Shown piece after piece: positions 35,498 through 45,126 of a DNA stretch of 64,000 nt (position 1 is the first letter of the stretch; each line of letters opens with the position of its first letter). The notes below the pieces were generated by a model. The model saw only the letters and a list, made by a program, of their open reading frames with translations, did no database searches and was not told the DNA's origin. Origin of the DNA: Chitinophagaceae bacterium (lineage in GTDB: Bacteria; Bacteroidota; Bacteroidia; Chitinophagales; UBA10324); contig JADJAG010000005.1 of assembly GCA_016704325.1 (NCBI GenBank), positions 186,001 to 250,000 of the forward strand, in the 5' to 3' direction. The position numbers were made by a program, and so were the translations under genes.

Positions 35498-36739
35498 GTG
35501 AAGGTTCGTCTTTTTATACTGCAATTTACTTTATGGTCATTTAGCTCAAATGCTCAATGGCAATTCAAAACTACGGGAACTACCAATGACCTCCATGCTG
35601 TAAAATTTCTAAGTATTGACACTGGGTTTATTGCTGGATATGCAACCTTTCTTCAAACATTTGATGGAGGTGACACATGGCTACCTAATCCTACCATAAA
35701 TCCGGATAGTTTTGCTTTTTATGATATTGAATTTCCGTCAAAGAATGTGGGATATATGGTGGGTGGCAGCACAGATGGTGTGACAATTTTTAAAACCGTT
35801 GATAGTGGCCAGAGTTGGTCTGATATAAGTCCTGTAGGAACCAGCGTTTTTTACAATGCATCATTTTTGAATCGTGACACAGGATTTGTTTCTGGCCTCG
35901 GCAGTAAAATTTATAAGACGTTTGATGGGGGTGAAAACTGGGAAGTAATATTATCTAGTTCTTTGGGTGGACCGTACTACCGTTGGATTCAGTTTATCTC
36001 TGTTGATACCGGTTATGTTTGCGCCAGTCATACAGGATTTGATGATGCCTTACTATTAAAAACTACCGATGGGGGGTCGAACCTTGATCCGGCCTGGCCT
36101 ACTATTATTACGCTACCCCCGTTTAATTCTAATAAGAACTTTCAATTTTTCGACGCGAAATTTGGATATGCCGGTATTGCTAACATAAACAAAACAGAAA
36201 CTGGGGGCAATAGCTGGATACAATTATTCCTTCCAAATAATTCTGCCTCACTTTCTTTGTATTTCTTATCCCGGGATACCGGATTTGTGGCCGGTAACGT
36301 TGGTTTTGCCAGTGCTATTTACAAAACTTTTGATGGTGGGAATTTATGGTTTCAATGCGAAACACAATATCCCGACAGTCAGTATTATTTAAATGAAATT
36401 TACTTTGTTGATAAGGATTATGGGTATGCTGTTGGGTCTTTTGGAGTTTTCATGAAAACTACTAATGGTGGCGGTTTTACAGAAGTTGAAAACTTAGAGG
36501 CCACCTTTACATTTTCAATGCATCCTAATCCTGCGAAGGATCAATTAATGCTCTCTCTTAAGCTCCAAGGAATAAGAGCGCAGGCAAAAATATTTGATTT
36601 GTTAGGTACCAAATTTATAGATGTTTCCTTCAATTCTGCTGATCAGATAATTGATGTCTCTTCACTACCGTATGGTATGTATTTCTTACACCTTAAAACA
36701 GATAGGGGGAATGCGCTAAGAAAATTCATTAAGCAATGA
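35498..36739 (+). CDS. Secreted YCF48-like beta-propeller protein with T9SS domain
   Basis: The 413-residue protein starts at GTG (35498) and has a signal peptide ending SSNA-Q. It has about six repeats of the YCF48/BNR type, each with DTGF(I/V)xG, then a KTxDGGxxW strand, at about residues 20-330. A type A T9SS sorting domain follows from about residue 340: MHPNPAKDQLMLSL, IFDLLGTKF, LPYGMYFLHLKT and a basic KFIKQ end. It should be secreted to the cell surface. The binding partner is unknown. It lies just downstream of a remnant T9SS sorting domain. Confidence 0.87.
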   Translation: MKVRLFILQFTLWSFSSNAQWQFKTTGTTNDLHAVKFLSIDTGFIAGYATFLQTFDGGDTWLPNPTINPDSFAFYDIEFPSKNVGYMVGGSTDGVTIFKTVDSGQSWSDISPVGTSVFYNASFLNRDTGFVSGLGSKIYKTFDGGENWEVILSSSLGGPYYRWIQFISVDTGYVCASHTGFDDALLLKTTDGGSNLDPAWPTIITLPPFNSNKNFQFFDAKFGYAGIANINKTETGGNSWIQLFLPNNSASLSLYFLSRDTGFVAGNVGFASAIYKTFDGGNLWFQCETQYPDSQYYLNEIYFVDKDYGYAVGSFGVFMKTTNGGGFTEVENLEATFTFSMHPNPAKDQLMLSLKLQGIRAQAKIFDLLGTKFIDVSFNSADQIIDVSSLPYGMYFLHLKTDRGNALRKFIKQ

Positions 36740-36869
36740 ATATTTATACAAGTGTTGGTGACCCAGACTCGCCTCATTTGCAGACAAGCAATAGCGTGAG
36801 GCGAACGAGTGTGCCTCCGGAGAAGTGCGTATTGTGAGGATCATCACTGGATTTCAAATTTGCTGTAAG

Positions 36870-37040
36870 GATTTGCCCTGTGCTTTCTGTAGTTTCAAAA
36901 AAAGTAACCAGAAAGCACACAAAGAAAACTATAAACAAAGTCCCGGTTTGATGCCATTCCTATTGCTATAGTCCAGCAATTTAACCATTTAACCATTTAG
37001 CCATTTGACCATTTAACCATTCGGCCATTTAACCATTTAG
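36870..37040. repeat. Solo 85-bp-type repeat followed by an octamer array
   Basis: One unit (gtgctttctgtagTTTCAAAAAAAGTAACCAGAAAGCAC) has the hairpin of the tandem arrays at 10.5 and 38.9 kb, but with compensated arms. From 36974 to 37040 a degenerate octamer array follows (ttaaccatttaaccatttagcc). The preceding 36770-36835 stretch has an inverted pair actcgcctca / tgaggcgaacgagt. Confidence 0.7.
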
Positions 37041-37127
37041 AATTTACAATAAAAACCTTTATTTGTACACTGTTTCTTTATGTGATTCCATATATTTAAC
37101 AAAATCGATTAACTGAAAGAGATCATT

Positions 37128-38732
37128 ATGAAAATCATTTTTTATGTAAGCATTAATGGCAGGCGCAGTTGTTCCATGTCAATTGTAAGTATGCTGTTGG
37201 TGATGCTCTGTTTTCTGAGCTGTTCAACAGGTAACCCTGAACAGGATGAACAGCTTGGAGAGATTGATTTTAAGGTCACCGGAAAACAAGAAGCGCAAGA
37301 CTACTTTAAAAAAGGCCTTTTGCTACTGCACAGTTTTGAGTATGAAGATGCGGCGGAGAACTTTATGAAGGCCCGTGAAACTGATCCGGATTTTGTAATG
37401 GCCTATTGGGGCGAAGCCATGACCTATAATCATCCACTCTGGAGGTTTCAGGATAAGGAAAAGGCAGAAGCTGTACTTCGCTTGCTGGCTCCAACTGCTG
37501 AGGAGCGTGTAACAAAAGCAAAGACAGATGTGGAGCAGGATTTTATAAGAGCAGTAAATATATTGTATGGCGCTGGCGACAAAAATGTAAGGGATGACAA
37601 CTATGCTGAATTCATGGCCACGTTGTTTCAAAAATATCCCGGTCATACTGAAGTGACATCGTTTTACAGCCTTGCACTCATTGGTTCCGTGGAAGTGGGC
37701 AGAGATACGATCGTGTACGGCAAAGCGGCCGATATTGCTAAAATAGTAATTGCGGATAACCCGCACCATCCCGGCGCTTTGCACTACCTCATTCATTCCT
37801 ATGATGATCCCGACCATGCCGCCAGGGCGCTGGATGCCGCTGATGCTTATGCTAAAGTGGCTCCTGCGGCAGGCCATGCTTTGCATATGCCTTCTCATAT
37901 CTACCTTGCTTTAGGTTATTGGGATAAAGTAGTCAGCTCCAATGAAGTTGCCTGGGCTGCCAGCGAAGAAAGAAAAGCCCGGAAGCAGCTGGACAATAAT
38001 GCCCTCGGATATCATTCATTGCACTGGCTATTGTATGGTTACCTTCAGCAGGAAAGAATGAATGATGCGAAAGGCATTCTGAATGATATGCAACGCTACT
38101 GCGATACACTTCCATCACCTCGTGCCCGCGAACATATGATATTGCTGCGAAGCACCTATCTCGTTGAGTCTGGTGACTGGTTAGCATCACCGGAATCAAC
38201 ATCTGTTAAAGCGGATGATCTGAATGTCAGCATTCGTGCTATGCAATATTTCATAACCGGAATGAAAGCATACCACAGGAATGACCTTCCTGTACTTGCT
38301 GCAGTAATTGATACGCTTTCATTTGAAGTTGCTGCTGCCACTAAAAACATCAGTGAGAAAGGCGGCCATAGCTGCGGAACGGTTACCGCTGCAGCTCCCA
38401 ACCTGTTAGATGTGCAGTATGCAGCAGTAATGCAAATGGAACTGTCAGCAATGCAGGCATGGGCGAAGAAAGATACCAGTTTGACCGATTTCTGGTTTAA
38501 GAAGGCAACAGCATTGGAGAACAGCATCAGCTATTCCTATGGACCACCAACTGCTGTTAAGCCATCTAATGAAATGTATGGGGAATGGTTGCTTTTGATC
38601 ATGAAACCAAAGGAAGCTAAACTGCAATTTGAGCTGGCCCTGAAAGCATCACCAAACCGGACTCTCAGTGTAAATGGAATGGCCGCTGCTGATGCTATGA
38701 TGAATAATACGGCTGCATTGGTAAAAAAGTAA
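37128..38732 (+). CDS. TPR-repeat lipoprotein
   Basis: The 534-residue protein has a signal segment ending CFLSCSTGN, so the cysteine near residue 36 is a probable lipidation site. TPR-like helices follow: EAQDYFKKGLLLLHSFEYEDAAENFMKARETDPDFVMAYWGEAMTYNHPLW near residues 54-105, then ADNPHHPGALHYLIHSYDDPDHA near 212-235, then AAGHALHMPSHIYLALGYWDKVV. The AYWGEAMTYNHPLW and HYLIHSYDDP stretches define a recognisable family of large TPR proteins of unknown function. It is probably anchored in the periplasm or outer membrane. It stands alone between repeat arrays. Confidence 0.85.
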   Translation: MKIIFYVSINGRRSCSMSIVSMLLVMLCFLSCSTGNPEQDEQLGEIDFKVTGKQEAQDYFKKGLLLLHSFEYEDAAENFMKARETDPDFVMAYWGEAMTYNHPLWRFQDKEKAEAVLRLLAPTAEERVTKAKTDVEQDFIRAVNILYGAGDKNVRDDNYAEFMATLFQKYPGHTEVTSFYSLALIGSVEVGRDTIVYGKAADIAKIVIADNPHHPGALHYLIHSYDDPDHAARALDAADAYAKVAPAAGHALHMPSHIYLALGYWDKVVSSNEVAWAASEERKARKQLDNNALGYHSLHWLLYGYLQQERMNDAKGILNDMQRYCDTLPSPRAREHMILLRSTYLVESGDWLASPESTSVKADDLNVSIRAMQYFITGMKAYHRNDLPVLAAVIDTLSFEVAAATKNISEKGGHSCGTVTAAAPNLLDVQYAAVMQMELSAMQAWAKKDTSLTDFWFKKATALENSISYSYGPPTAVKPSNEMYGEWLLLIMKPKEAKLQFELALKASPNRTLSVNGMAAADAMMNNTAALVKK

Positions 38733-38885
38733 ATCGCTGCTGACTAAATTTATGGAAGCTGCGGATGTGTAAACCAATTCAAAGTTACTCATACAGAGTC
38801 CGTAGCATGTATCCAGGATATTACCGGAGTTTCCTAAAAACAGTGTTGCTTTTTGTCAAAGGTCTTTTCTGGTTTAAAAATGGAA

Positions 38886-39905
38886 ACTGCTGTGGTTTCA
38901 AAAAAAGTAACCACAAACACAGAGAATAAAACACATAGATCTTGTTTGAAGCTATTCCGTCTTTGTGTTCTCTGTGATTTCAAAAAAAGTAACCACAAAG
39001 AACACAGAGAAAAACACCCATCAATCTTGTTTGAAGCGACTCCCCCTTTGTGCCCTCTGTGATTTCAAAAAAAGTAACCACAAAGAACACAGAGAAGAAC
39101 ACCCATCAATCTTGTTTTAAGCGACTCCCCCTTTGTGCCCTCTGTGGTTTCAAAAAAGGTAACCACAAAGAGCACAGAGAAAAACACCCATCAATCTTGT
39201 TTGAAGCGACTCCGCCTTTGTGTTCTCTGTGATTTCAAAAAAAGTAACCACAAAGAACACAGAGAAAAAACACCCATCAATCTTGTTTGAAACGACTCCC
39301 CCTTTGTGCCCTCTGTGGTTTCAAAAAAGGTAACCACAAAGAACACAGAGATGAAAACACATAGATCTTGTTTGAAGCTATTCCGCCTTTGTGTTCTCTG
39401 TGATTTCAAAAAAAGTAACCACAAAGAACACAGAGAAAAACACCCATCAATCTTGTTTGAAGCGACTCCCCCTTTGTGCCCTCTGTGGTTTCAAAAAGGT
39501 AACCACAAAGAGTACAGAGAAAAACACCCATCAATCTTGTTTGAAGCGACTCCCCCTTTGTGCCCTCTGTGGTTTCAAAAAAGGTAACCACAAAGAGCAC
39601 AGAGAAAAACACCCATCAATCTTGTTTGAAGCGACTCCGCCTTTGTGTTCTCTGTGATTTCAAAAAAAGGTAACCACAAAGAACACAGAGAAAAACACCC
39701 ATCAATCTTGTTTGAAGCGACTCCCCCTTTGTGCCCTCTGTGGTTTCAAAAAAGGTAACCACAAAGAACGCAGAGAAGAACACCCATCAATCTTGTTTGA
39801 AGCGACTCCCCCTTTGAGTCCTCTGTGGTTTCAAAAAAAGTAACCACAAGGAGTACAGAGAAGAAAACACATAGATCTTGTTTGAAGCTATTCCGCCCTT
39901 GTGTC
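38886..39905. repeat. Twelve-copy tandem array of ~85-bp hairpin units
   Basis: Twelve units have TTTCA at 38896, 38978, 39063, 39148, 39233, 39319, 39403, 39489, 39573, 39658, 39744 and 39829, spaced 82-86 bp. Each contains CTTTGTGyyCTCTGTGrTT, TTTCAAAAAAAGT, then AACCACAAAGarCACAGAG. The two 19-bp arms pair with about two mismatches. A connector AAAACACCCATCAATCTTGTTTGAAGCgact closes the unit. Copies vary by a few bases, and some connectors read ACACATAGATC instead. Open frames on both strands here are produced by the repetition. Confidence 0.9.
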
Positions 39906-40067
39906 TTCTTAAAAAAATGAGAATATACCAGCGGATATTAAGGCGATAGCACAAACAGGCTATTTTTTACCTGCTCTTTTAGTTATTTTTCCGGCACTTA
40001 AATTTTGTCAAATTAGATTTTGCCAAAGTGATTTGAATGCAGATGCAACAGCTATTATACACTATTC

Positions 40068-41675
40068 ATGACGCCGGATAAAATATTTTTCAACGGATAC
40101 ATTCTTACGCAGGATAAAAAGCAACCTGTAGCAACCGCTTTTGCTGTATCGAAAGGAAAAATTGTCGCTGTTGATACTTCTGATGCCCTTTGCAGTTTTC
40201 AATCGGAAGGCTGTGAGTATTTTGACCTTCAACAGGCAACGGTAATTCCAGGCTTTAATGATGCCCACATTCATATCTGGAAAGTAGGTAACCTGTTGAC
40301 AAATATGCTTGACCTCCGTGGCGTGGGAAGTATAGATGAGATGCAGCAACGGTTGTCTGATTATGCAAAAGCGCATCCTGAGTTGGAGTGGATACAGTCG
40401 CGCGGATTTAATGAAGTGTTGTTTCCTGATAAGAAAATGCCAGACCGTTTTGATCTTGATGCAGTGATCAGTGACAGGCCGGTAAGTGTGATCAGAACCT
40501 GCGCACACCAGCAAATCATTAACACCCTGGCATTGAAAGTGTCAGGTATTTCTGAGCATACCCCTGTACCTCCCGGTGGAGAGATTAAGTTATTGCCGGA
40601 TGGAACACCTTCAGGCCACTTTACGGAGACGGCCATGGGGCTTATTGCGAAAAGTATTCCTCCATACCGTGCTGAAGAATACAGAACAATGATACTGGCA
40701 GCGCAAGAGGCATTTCTAAAAGTCGGTATCACTTCTGCAACAGATCCTGCGGTAATGCCAGACCTGTTGGAAGTCTACCGTTCTATGGAAAAAGCAGGTG
40801 AGCTGAAAATCAGGATCAATGCCATACCGGTTCGTGTTCCGGACGGAGCTACTCGTGCGCTGCCATTACCGGTTTTTACAGCTAAGGAGTTTCTCAAAGT
40901 GGACACAGTGAAATTTTTTGCTGACGGCGGATTGAGTGGAAGAACAGCAGCCTTAAAACAACCGTATAGAAATTCATCAGACCATGGCATGCTAAGGTTG
41001 ACAAAAGATTTTTTTCTGCCAATGGCTTTGGAAGCACGGGAAAATAATTTTCGCATTGCAACACATGCAATCGGTGATGTGGCGATTGACCTTGTACTGG
41101 ACGTATATAAATCCATTTCAAAATCCGGGTCGCATAAAATCCATAACCGCATCGAACACCTTGGACTGCCTTCAACGGAAAACCTGCGATTGATGAAATC
41201 ATTAAATGTGAGCGCAGTAATGCAACCAATATTTATACGGGAGTTGGGAGAAAATTTCCAACGCTATTTACCTGAGGAATACCTTGAAAGGGTCTATCCT
41301 GTGCAATCGGTTTTGCAGCATGGTATCAACCTGGCTTTCTCTACAGATGCACCGGTAGTTTCCGACTTCAATCCGTTAACGGGTATTCTTGCAGCAATAA
41401 ACAGGCTGGACAATCATGGTTTACCTATTGCTCCGAACCAACGGATCACATTGCAGGAAGCATTAGAGGCTTATACCGAAGGTAGTGCGATTGCCAATGG
41501 CGACGAGCACAACAGGGGCAGTATTACTATTGGGAAATGGGCTGATTTTGTAGTGATGGACAGAAACATGATGCAGGTTTCCGCCGATGAAATTACAGAT
41601 TGCAAGGTGATTGCCATATACATCGGTGGTAACCTTCAGTCAGGCAAGCCTGCGGTTTCTACACAAAATTTTTAA
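40068..41675 (+). CDS. Amidohydrolase of the YtcJ-like group
   Basis: The 535-residue metal-dependent hydrolase has an N-terminal beta-sandwich (DKIFFNGYILTQD). The HxH metal motif in VIPGFNDAHIHIWKVG lies at about residue 65. GGLSGRTAALKQPY, RIATHAIGDVAIDLVLDVY and NRIEHLGLPSTENL carry histidine ligands, and STDAPVVSDFNPLTGILAAINR carries the catalytic aspartate. The C-terminal KWADFVVMDRNMM closes the composite domain. The substrate of this group is rarely known; cyclic amides, imides or N-acyl amino acids are typical. A TetR gene converges on its end, with the two stop codons overlapping by four bases. Confidence 0.9.
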   Translation: MTPDKIFFNGYILTQDKKQPVATAFAVSKGKIVAVDTSDALCSFQSEGCEYFDLQQATVIPGFNDAHIHIWKVGNLLTNMLDLRGVGSIDEMQQRLSDYAKAHPELEWIQSRGFNEVLFPDKKMPDRFDLDAVISDRPVSVIRTCAHQQIINTLALKVSGISEHTPVPPGGEIKLLPDGTPSGHFTETAMGLIAKSIPPYRAEEYRTMILAAQEAFLKVGITSATDPAVMPDLLEVYRSMEKAGELKIRINAIPVRVPDGATRALPLPVFTAKEFLKVDTVKFFADGGLSGRTAALKQPYRNSSDHGMLRLTKDFFLPMALEARENNFRIATHAIGDVAIDLVLDVYKSISKSGSHKIHNRIEHLGLPSTENLRLMKSLNVSAVMQPIFIRELGENFQRYLPEEYLERVYPVQSVLQHGINLAFSTDAPVVSDFNPLTGILAAINRLDNHGLPIAPNQRITLQEALEAYTEGSAIANGDEHNRGSITIGKWADFVVMDRNMMQVSADEITDCKVIAIYIGGNLQSGKPAVSTQNF

Positions 41676-42217
41676 AGTCCTTTAATAGGTGAGCTTAAAA
41701 GGTCGTTGATCATCTTCACCGTCTTTTCCTTTTGCGCAGAAGCACCGATATAAAAACACTGAATACCTAACCACGCTGTATAGGCAAACTCAGCAAGTTC
41801 TCCGGCCTTTTCATTCGGTACCCCCACTTCCAGATATAAGCTGCGGGTAACGCCAATGCGCTCTGTATCCATTTTGTCGAGGTATTTTTTTACTGTTCGG
41901 TTGTGCAATGCCCAGGCCCGAAGCGAAAGTTCCGTTTTTCCCGACAGGCTAAACACTTCTTTTATCATCAGGTTCAGCCGTTCTTTTGGAGTCTGTGCAG
42001 AATTAAGAACTTCTTTTATCCGGCCAAGCGTTTCAGATTCCCAATAACGAAGCAGTAATTCTTCATAATCGCTGATGCTTTCAAAATGATGGTAGAAGGA
42101 ACCTTTGGTTACATTAAATTTGAAGCATAAATGCTCAATCTTAATAGCATCATATCCCTCATCATTCAGAACCTTGATTCCTCTTTTTATCCAGTCCGCT
42201 TTTGTAAGTCGTGCCAT
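41672..42217 (-). CDS. TetR-family transcriptional regulator
   Basis: The 181-residue protein has an N-terminal TetR helix-turn-helix (TKADWIKRGIKVLNDEGYDAIKIEHLCFKFNVTKGSFYHHF, residues 4-44). The variable ligand-binding domain follows, with the RAWALHNRTVKKYLDKMD helix. Its stop overlaps that of the amidohydrolase. The regulated gene is not evident. The upstream neighbour pcrB is divergent, with 361 bp between starts. Confidence 0.9.
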   Translation of the reverse strand: MARLTKADWIKRGIKVLNDEGYDAIKIEHLCFKFNVTKGSFYHHFESISDYEELLLRYWESETLGRIKEVLNSAQTPKERLNLMIKEVFSLSGKTELSLRAWALHNRTVKKYLDKMDTERIGVTRSLYLEVGVPNEKAGELAEFAYTAWLGIQCFYIGASAQKEKTVKMINDLLSSPIKGL

Positions 42218-42578
42218 CCTTCAATCAATTTATCATACCGCAAAAAGATCCGTAATCGTATTATTCAAGACCGATGCAATCTGTTATGCCGCATGAAAAA
42301 TACAAACATTTTTCCCCGGAAGGTTGTATTAATGGTTCACTTTTTTCTAATATCATAATGGTAGCGCATATTATTGGAAGGTATAGTGAAATAATGGAAT
42401 AAAATTGTTTCCAGGTGCATAGATTTTATTGCTTTGTTTATGACAATTTCGTGTAGGTTTGTTATTCACAGCCGGTTGCTAAAAAAGTAAGGGGGGAAGC
42501 CATACTGTAGTTGACAGGCTGTGGCCAAACAGGTTTTATTAAACCAATCACATAGCGCGTAATCTTTAGCATTGCAAT
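42218..42578. other. 361-bp divergent intergenic region, no recognised element
   Basis: The region between the divergent TetR and pcrB genes has no gene, MITE or array that I recognise. TAATCTTTA about 20 bp before pcrB is a weak -7 candidate. Confidence 0.4.
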
Positions 42579-43343
42579 ATGAAGCACACAATTTACCAGG
42601 ACATGCAAGCGGCCAGGCTCGCCGGTATAAAAAAGTTCTCCATTCTTATTGATCCCGATAAAGTAACGCCGGAGAGCTTATTGCTTACGATAGATTATGC
42701 AGTAAAGGCAAATACGGATTATATTTTTTTTGGAGGCAGCTTATTGGTAAATGATGCATTTGCAGAATGCATTGATGTAATAAAGAGCTATTGCAATATT
42801 CCTGTAGTCATTTTCCCCGGCAGCATCCTGCAAATTGATCCTAAGGCTGATGCCATATTATACCTGTCACTTCTTTCCGGTCGCAACCCTGAATTGCTGA
42901 TCGGCCAACAGGTGGCCGCTGCTCCGGCATTAAGAAACAGTGGCCTTGAAATTATTTCTACCGGTTATTTGCTGATTGACGGCGGCAATGCAACAACTGT
43001 TTCTTACATCAGCAATACCTTGCCCATCCCTCATGATAAGAATGACATTGCAGTATGTACAGCCTGGGCTGGCGAGATGCTTGGTTTTAAGTTAATATAT
43101 CTTGATACAGGAAGTGGTGCAATGAAAACAGTCAGTGAATCAATGGTGACACAGGTTAGCAGTAACATTAGTTTGCCTTTGATTGTAGGTGGTGGCATCA
43201 ACACCGCTTCCAAAGCAGCAGCTCTTTGCGAAGCCGGCGCTGATATTATAGTTGTTGGAAGCTCCATTGAGAAGGAACCTTCACTAATAGTTTCCATGGC
43301 CGAAGCCGTGCATGCCGTAGGAATAAGCCGGAAGCAATTATGA
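42579..43343 (+). CDS. pcrB: Geranylgeranylglyceryl/heptaprenylglyceryl phosphate synthase
   Basis: The 254-residue TIM-barrel protein shows KKFSILIDPDKVTPE near residue 20, DYIFFGGSLLV, IPVVIFPGSILQI, ADAILYLSLLSGRNPELLIGQQ, GYLLIDGG and, at the phosphate-binding end, LPLIVGGGINTASKAAALCEAGADIIVVGSSIE. The family joins a polyprenyl chain to sn-glycerol-1-phosphate, the first step to ether lipids. It is archaeal in origin, but Bacteroidota homologues (group II GGGPS) are known. What the product does in this bacterium is open. Its start is near a weak promoter, and rsgA follows after 82 bp. Confidence 0.93.
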   Translation: MKHTIYQDMQAARLAGIKKFSILIDPDKVTPESLLLTIDYAVKANTDYIFFGGSLLVNDAFAECIDVIKSYCNIPVVIFPGSILQIDPKADAILYLSLLSGRNPELLIGQQVAAAPALRNSGLEIISTGYLLIDGGNATTVSYISNTLPIPHDKNDIAVCTAWAGEMLGFKLIYLDTGSGAMKTVSESMVTQVSSNISLPLIVGGGINTASKAAALCEAGADIIVVGSSIEKEPSLIVSMAEAVHAVGISRKQL

Positions 43344-43407
43344 AAGTACCGGTACTGAACCGGTTGTTGTTTGTATGAAATCTGCCCTTCAAATCCGCAT
43401 TTCGGAA

Positions 43408-43415
43408 TAACTTTG
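43408..43415 (+). promoter_or_regulatory. Promoter -7 box for rsgA
   Basis: TAACTTTG matches TAnnTTTG and lies 10 bp before the rsgA start codon, giving a very short leader. rsgA therefore probably has its own promoter besides any readthrough from pcrB. Confidence 0.5.
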
Positions 43416-43425
43416 CAGCAACAGT

Positions 43426-44352
43426 ATGCAGGGCCGCGTTATAAAATCTACAGGTAGCTGGTATAATGTCCGGATGGACGATGGCACTTTATTGTCGTGC
43501 AGAATCAAAGGAAAATTAAGACTTATCAGTCGCAGGACAACCAATCCGGTTAATATCGGAGACCTTGTGCTGGTTGATACAGAAGATGGAGATTCTATAA
43601 TTCATGAAGTGCTGCCACGTCGTAATTATATTATCCGGCAATCTGCCAGGAACCGAACCGCAGAGCATATCATTGCAGCCAATCTTGACCAGGCCATTAT
43701 TATGGCAACTATTGCCATGCCAAGAACATCCACAGGTTTCATAGACAGGTTTCTCGTAACTGCCACGGCTTATCATGTACCTGCTGTGGTAGTGTTTAAT
43801 AAAATAGACCTGTATGCAAAGGAGGAATTGCAATACCTTGATGAGTTGGTAAAGATGTATACTGATGCCGGATTTCAGGTAGTTACTACGTCTGCTGAGA
43901 AGAACATCAATGTGGATGTAATGTATGAACTGATCAAGGGAAAAATTTCCTTGCTTGCAGGACATTCAGGTGTGGGCAAGTCTTCCCTAATCAATAAAAT
44001 TGACCCGGCTCTTGATTTAAGGACAGCAGCCATAGCCGATTTTAATCAGAAAGGGAAGCATACAACTACATTCGCCGAGATGTTTGAAATGCCTTTCGGC
44101 GGATTTATTATTGATACTCCGGGTATCAAGGAATTTGGAATACTCGATTTTGATCCATCAGAAGTGGCGCAGTATTTTCCGGAGATGGCAAGAGTGATGC
44201 ATGAATGTCGTTTCAACAATTGCCTTCACATCAATGAACCCGGCTGTGCGGTAAAAGATGCCCTTGGAAATGGTTCAATCGCCGCATCACGTTACCAGAA
44301 TTATCTTTCTATTATTGATGAAATCAGGACGGATGAAAAAATTTATGACTGA
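43426..44352 (+). CDS. rsgA: Ribosome small-subunit-dependent GTPase A
   Basis: The 308-residue protein has an N-terminal OB-fold (about residues 1-70). The circularly permuted GTPase follows, with VFNKIDLY (G4) preceding the P-loop GHSGVGKSSLINKI (about residues 181-194), then GKHTTTFAEM and IDTPGIKEF (G3). The zinc knuckle MHECRFNNCLHINEPGCAVKDA comes near residue 262. The motif order G4-G5-G1-G2-G3 is diagnostic of the YjeQ family. RsgA checks late maturation of the 30S subunit and helps release assembly factors. dtd follows after 16 bp and is probably cotranscribed. Confidence 0.97.
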   Translation: MQGRVIKSTGSWYNVRMDDGTLLSCRIKGKLRLISRRTTNPVNIGDLVLVDTEDGDSIIHEVLPRRNYIIRQSARNRTAEHIIAANLDQAIIMATIAMPRTSTGFIDRFLVTATAYHVPAVVVFNKIDLYAKEELQYLDELVKMYTDAGFQVVTTSAEKNINVDVMYELIKGKISLLAGHSGVGKSSLINKIDPALDLRTAAIADFNQKGKHTTTFAEMFEMPFGGFIIDTPGIKEFGILDFDPSEVAQYFPEMARVMHECRFNNCLHINEPGCAVKDALGNGSIAASRYQNYLSIIDEIRTDEKIYD

Positions 44353-44368
44353 CAACCATTAATGCTGC

Positions 44369-44821
44369 ATGCGAGCACTTATACAACGCGTTTCCGGTGC
44401 ATCTGTTTCTATTGATGAAAAGTTGCATGCACAAATAGGAGAGGGCATCCTTGTTTTTATTGGAATTGAAACTGCTGATACCGGTGAAGATATAGAATGG
44501 ATTTGTAACAAGATCGTCCAACTGCGCATTTTGGATGATGAACAAGGTGTTATGAATTTATCTGTGAAGGAAACAGGAAAGGATATCCTGGTGGTAAGCC
44601 AGTTTACCTTGCATGCTGCAGTGAATAAGGGAAACCGTCCATCTTACATTCGGGCCGCCAGGCCGGAAGTTGCCAAGCCACTTTTTGAAAAAGTAATGCA
44701 ACAACTTGAAGTAAGTTTGGAAAGAAAGGTTGCCTCCGGTGTGTTTGGAGCCATGATGCAGGTTGCGCTGGTTAATGATGGCCCGGTAACCATCTGGATG
44801 GATAGTAAAGCAAAGTTGTGA
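44369..44821 (+). CDS. dtd: D-aminoacyl-tRNA deacylase
   Basis: The 150-residue protein starts MRALIQRVSGASVSID and contains GEGILVFIGIETADT, NKIVQLRIL, the catalytic-pocket SQFTLHA near residue 76 and ASGVFGAMMQVALVNDGPVTIWMDS. The last is the cross-subunit Gly-cis-Pro motif (GPVT) that excludes L-amino acids. Dtd hydrolyses D-amino acids, and glycine, from mischarged tRNA, protecting translation. Length and motifs are standard. It is coupled to rsgA by a 16-bp spacer. Confidence 0.97.
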   Translation: MRALIQRVSGASVSIDEKLHAQIGEGILVFIGIETADTGEDIEWICNKIVQLRILDDEQGVMNLSVKETGKDILVVSQFTLHAAVNKGNRPSYIRAARPEVAKPLFEKVMQQLEVSLERKVASGVFGAMMQVALVNDGPVTIWMDSKAKL

Positions 44822-44917
44822 GGCCTTGGTGTTTTGAAAAGACGCTGTTAAGAAAAGGCTCACGCTATTCGTTCCGCGACCCGGAAATATAATTGTAGTA
44901 TGTAGGTAGTAGTATTA

Positions 44918-44960
44918 GTCGTGGCACGAATCCAGGCGTAGTGTCATTCGTGCCACGTCT
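44918..44960. repeat. Palindromic CGTGGCACGAAT repeat
   Basis: CGTGGCACGAAT at 44920-44931 pairs perfectly with ATTCGTGCCACG at 44946-44957. A half copy (gtcgtggcaccaat) lies at 44998. It is the main feature of the 44822-45126 gap and may be a small mobile palindrome or an end of dtd transcription. Confidence 0.65.
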
Positions 44961-45126
44961 CAAAAGAACAGGCTGTGGATTTTAAAGCAAGCTTATAGTC
45001 GTGGCACCAATCCTATTTTTCACCGACAACAAAAATTATCTAAACCCTAAACTCTTATACACACAAATCAGTTAACAATTCAACTAATCACCCCTCTAAC
45101 AATCTACCTCTATATCACGCATTCAC

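Noticed and set aside
38853..39657. Small open frames encoding repetitive KKVTTKNTEKNTHQS-type peptides
   Set aside because: They occur on both strands and follow the DNA repeat. There is no start signal, and the protein pattern is an artefact of tandem units.
38886..39905. CRISPR array
   Set aside because: The unit is a complete ~85-bp repeat with no unique spacers, and no cas genes are present. The regularity is that of a tandem repeat.
40062..40514. Minus-strand open frame of 150 codons over the amidohydrolase
   Set aside because: It is antisense to a 535-residue enzyme with all the family motifs.
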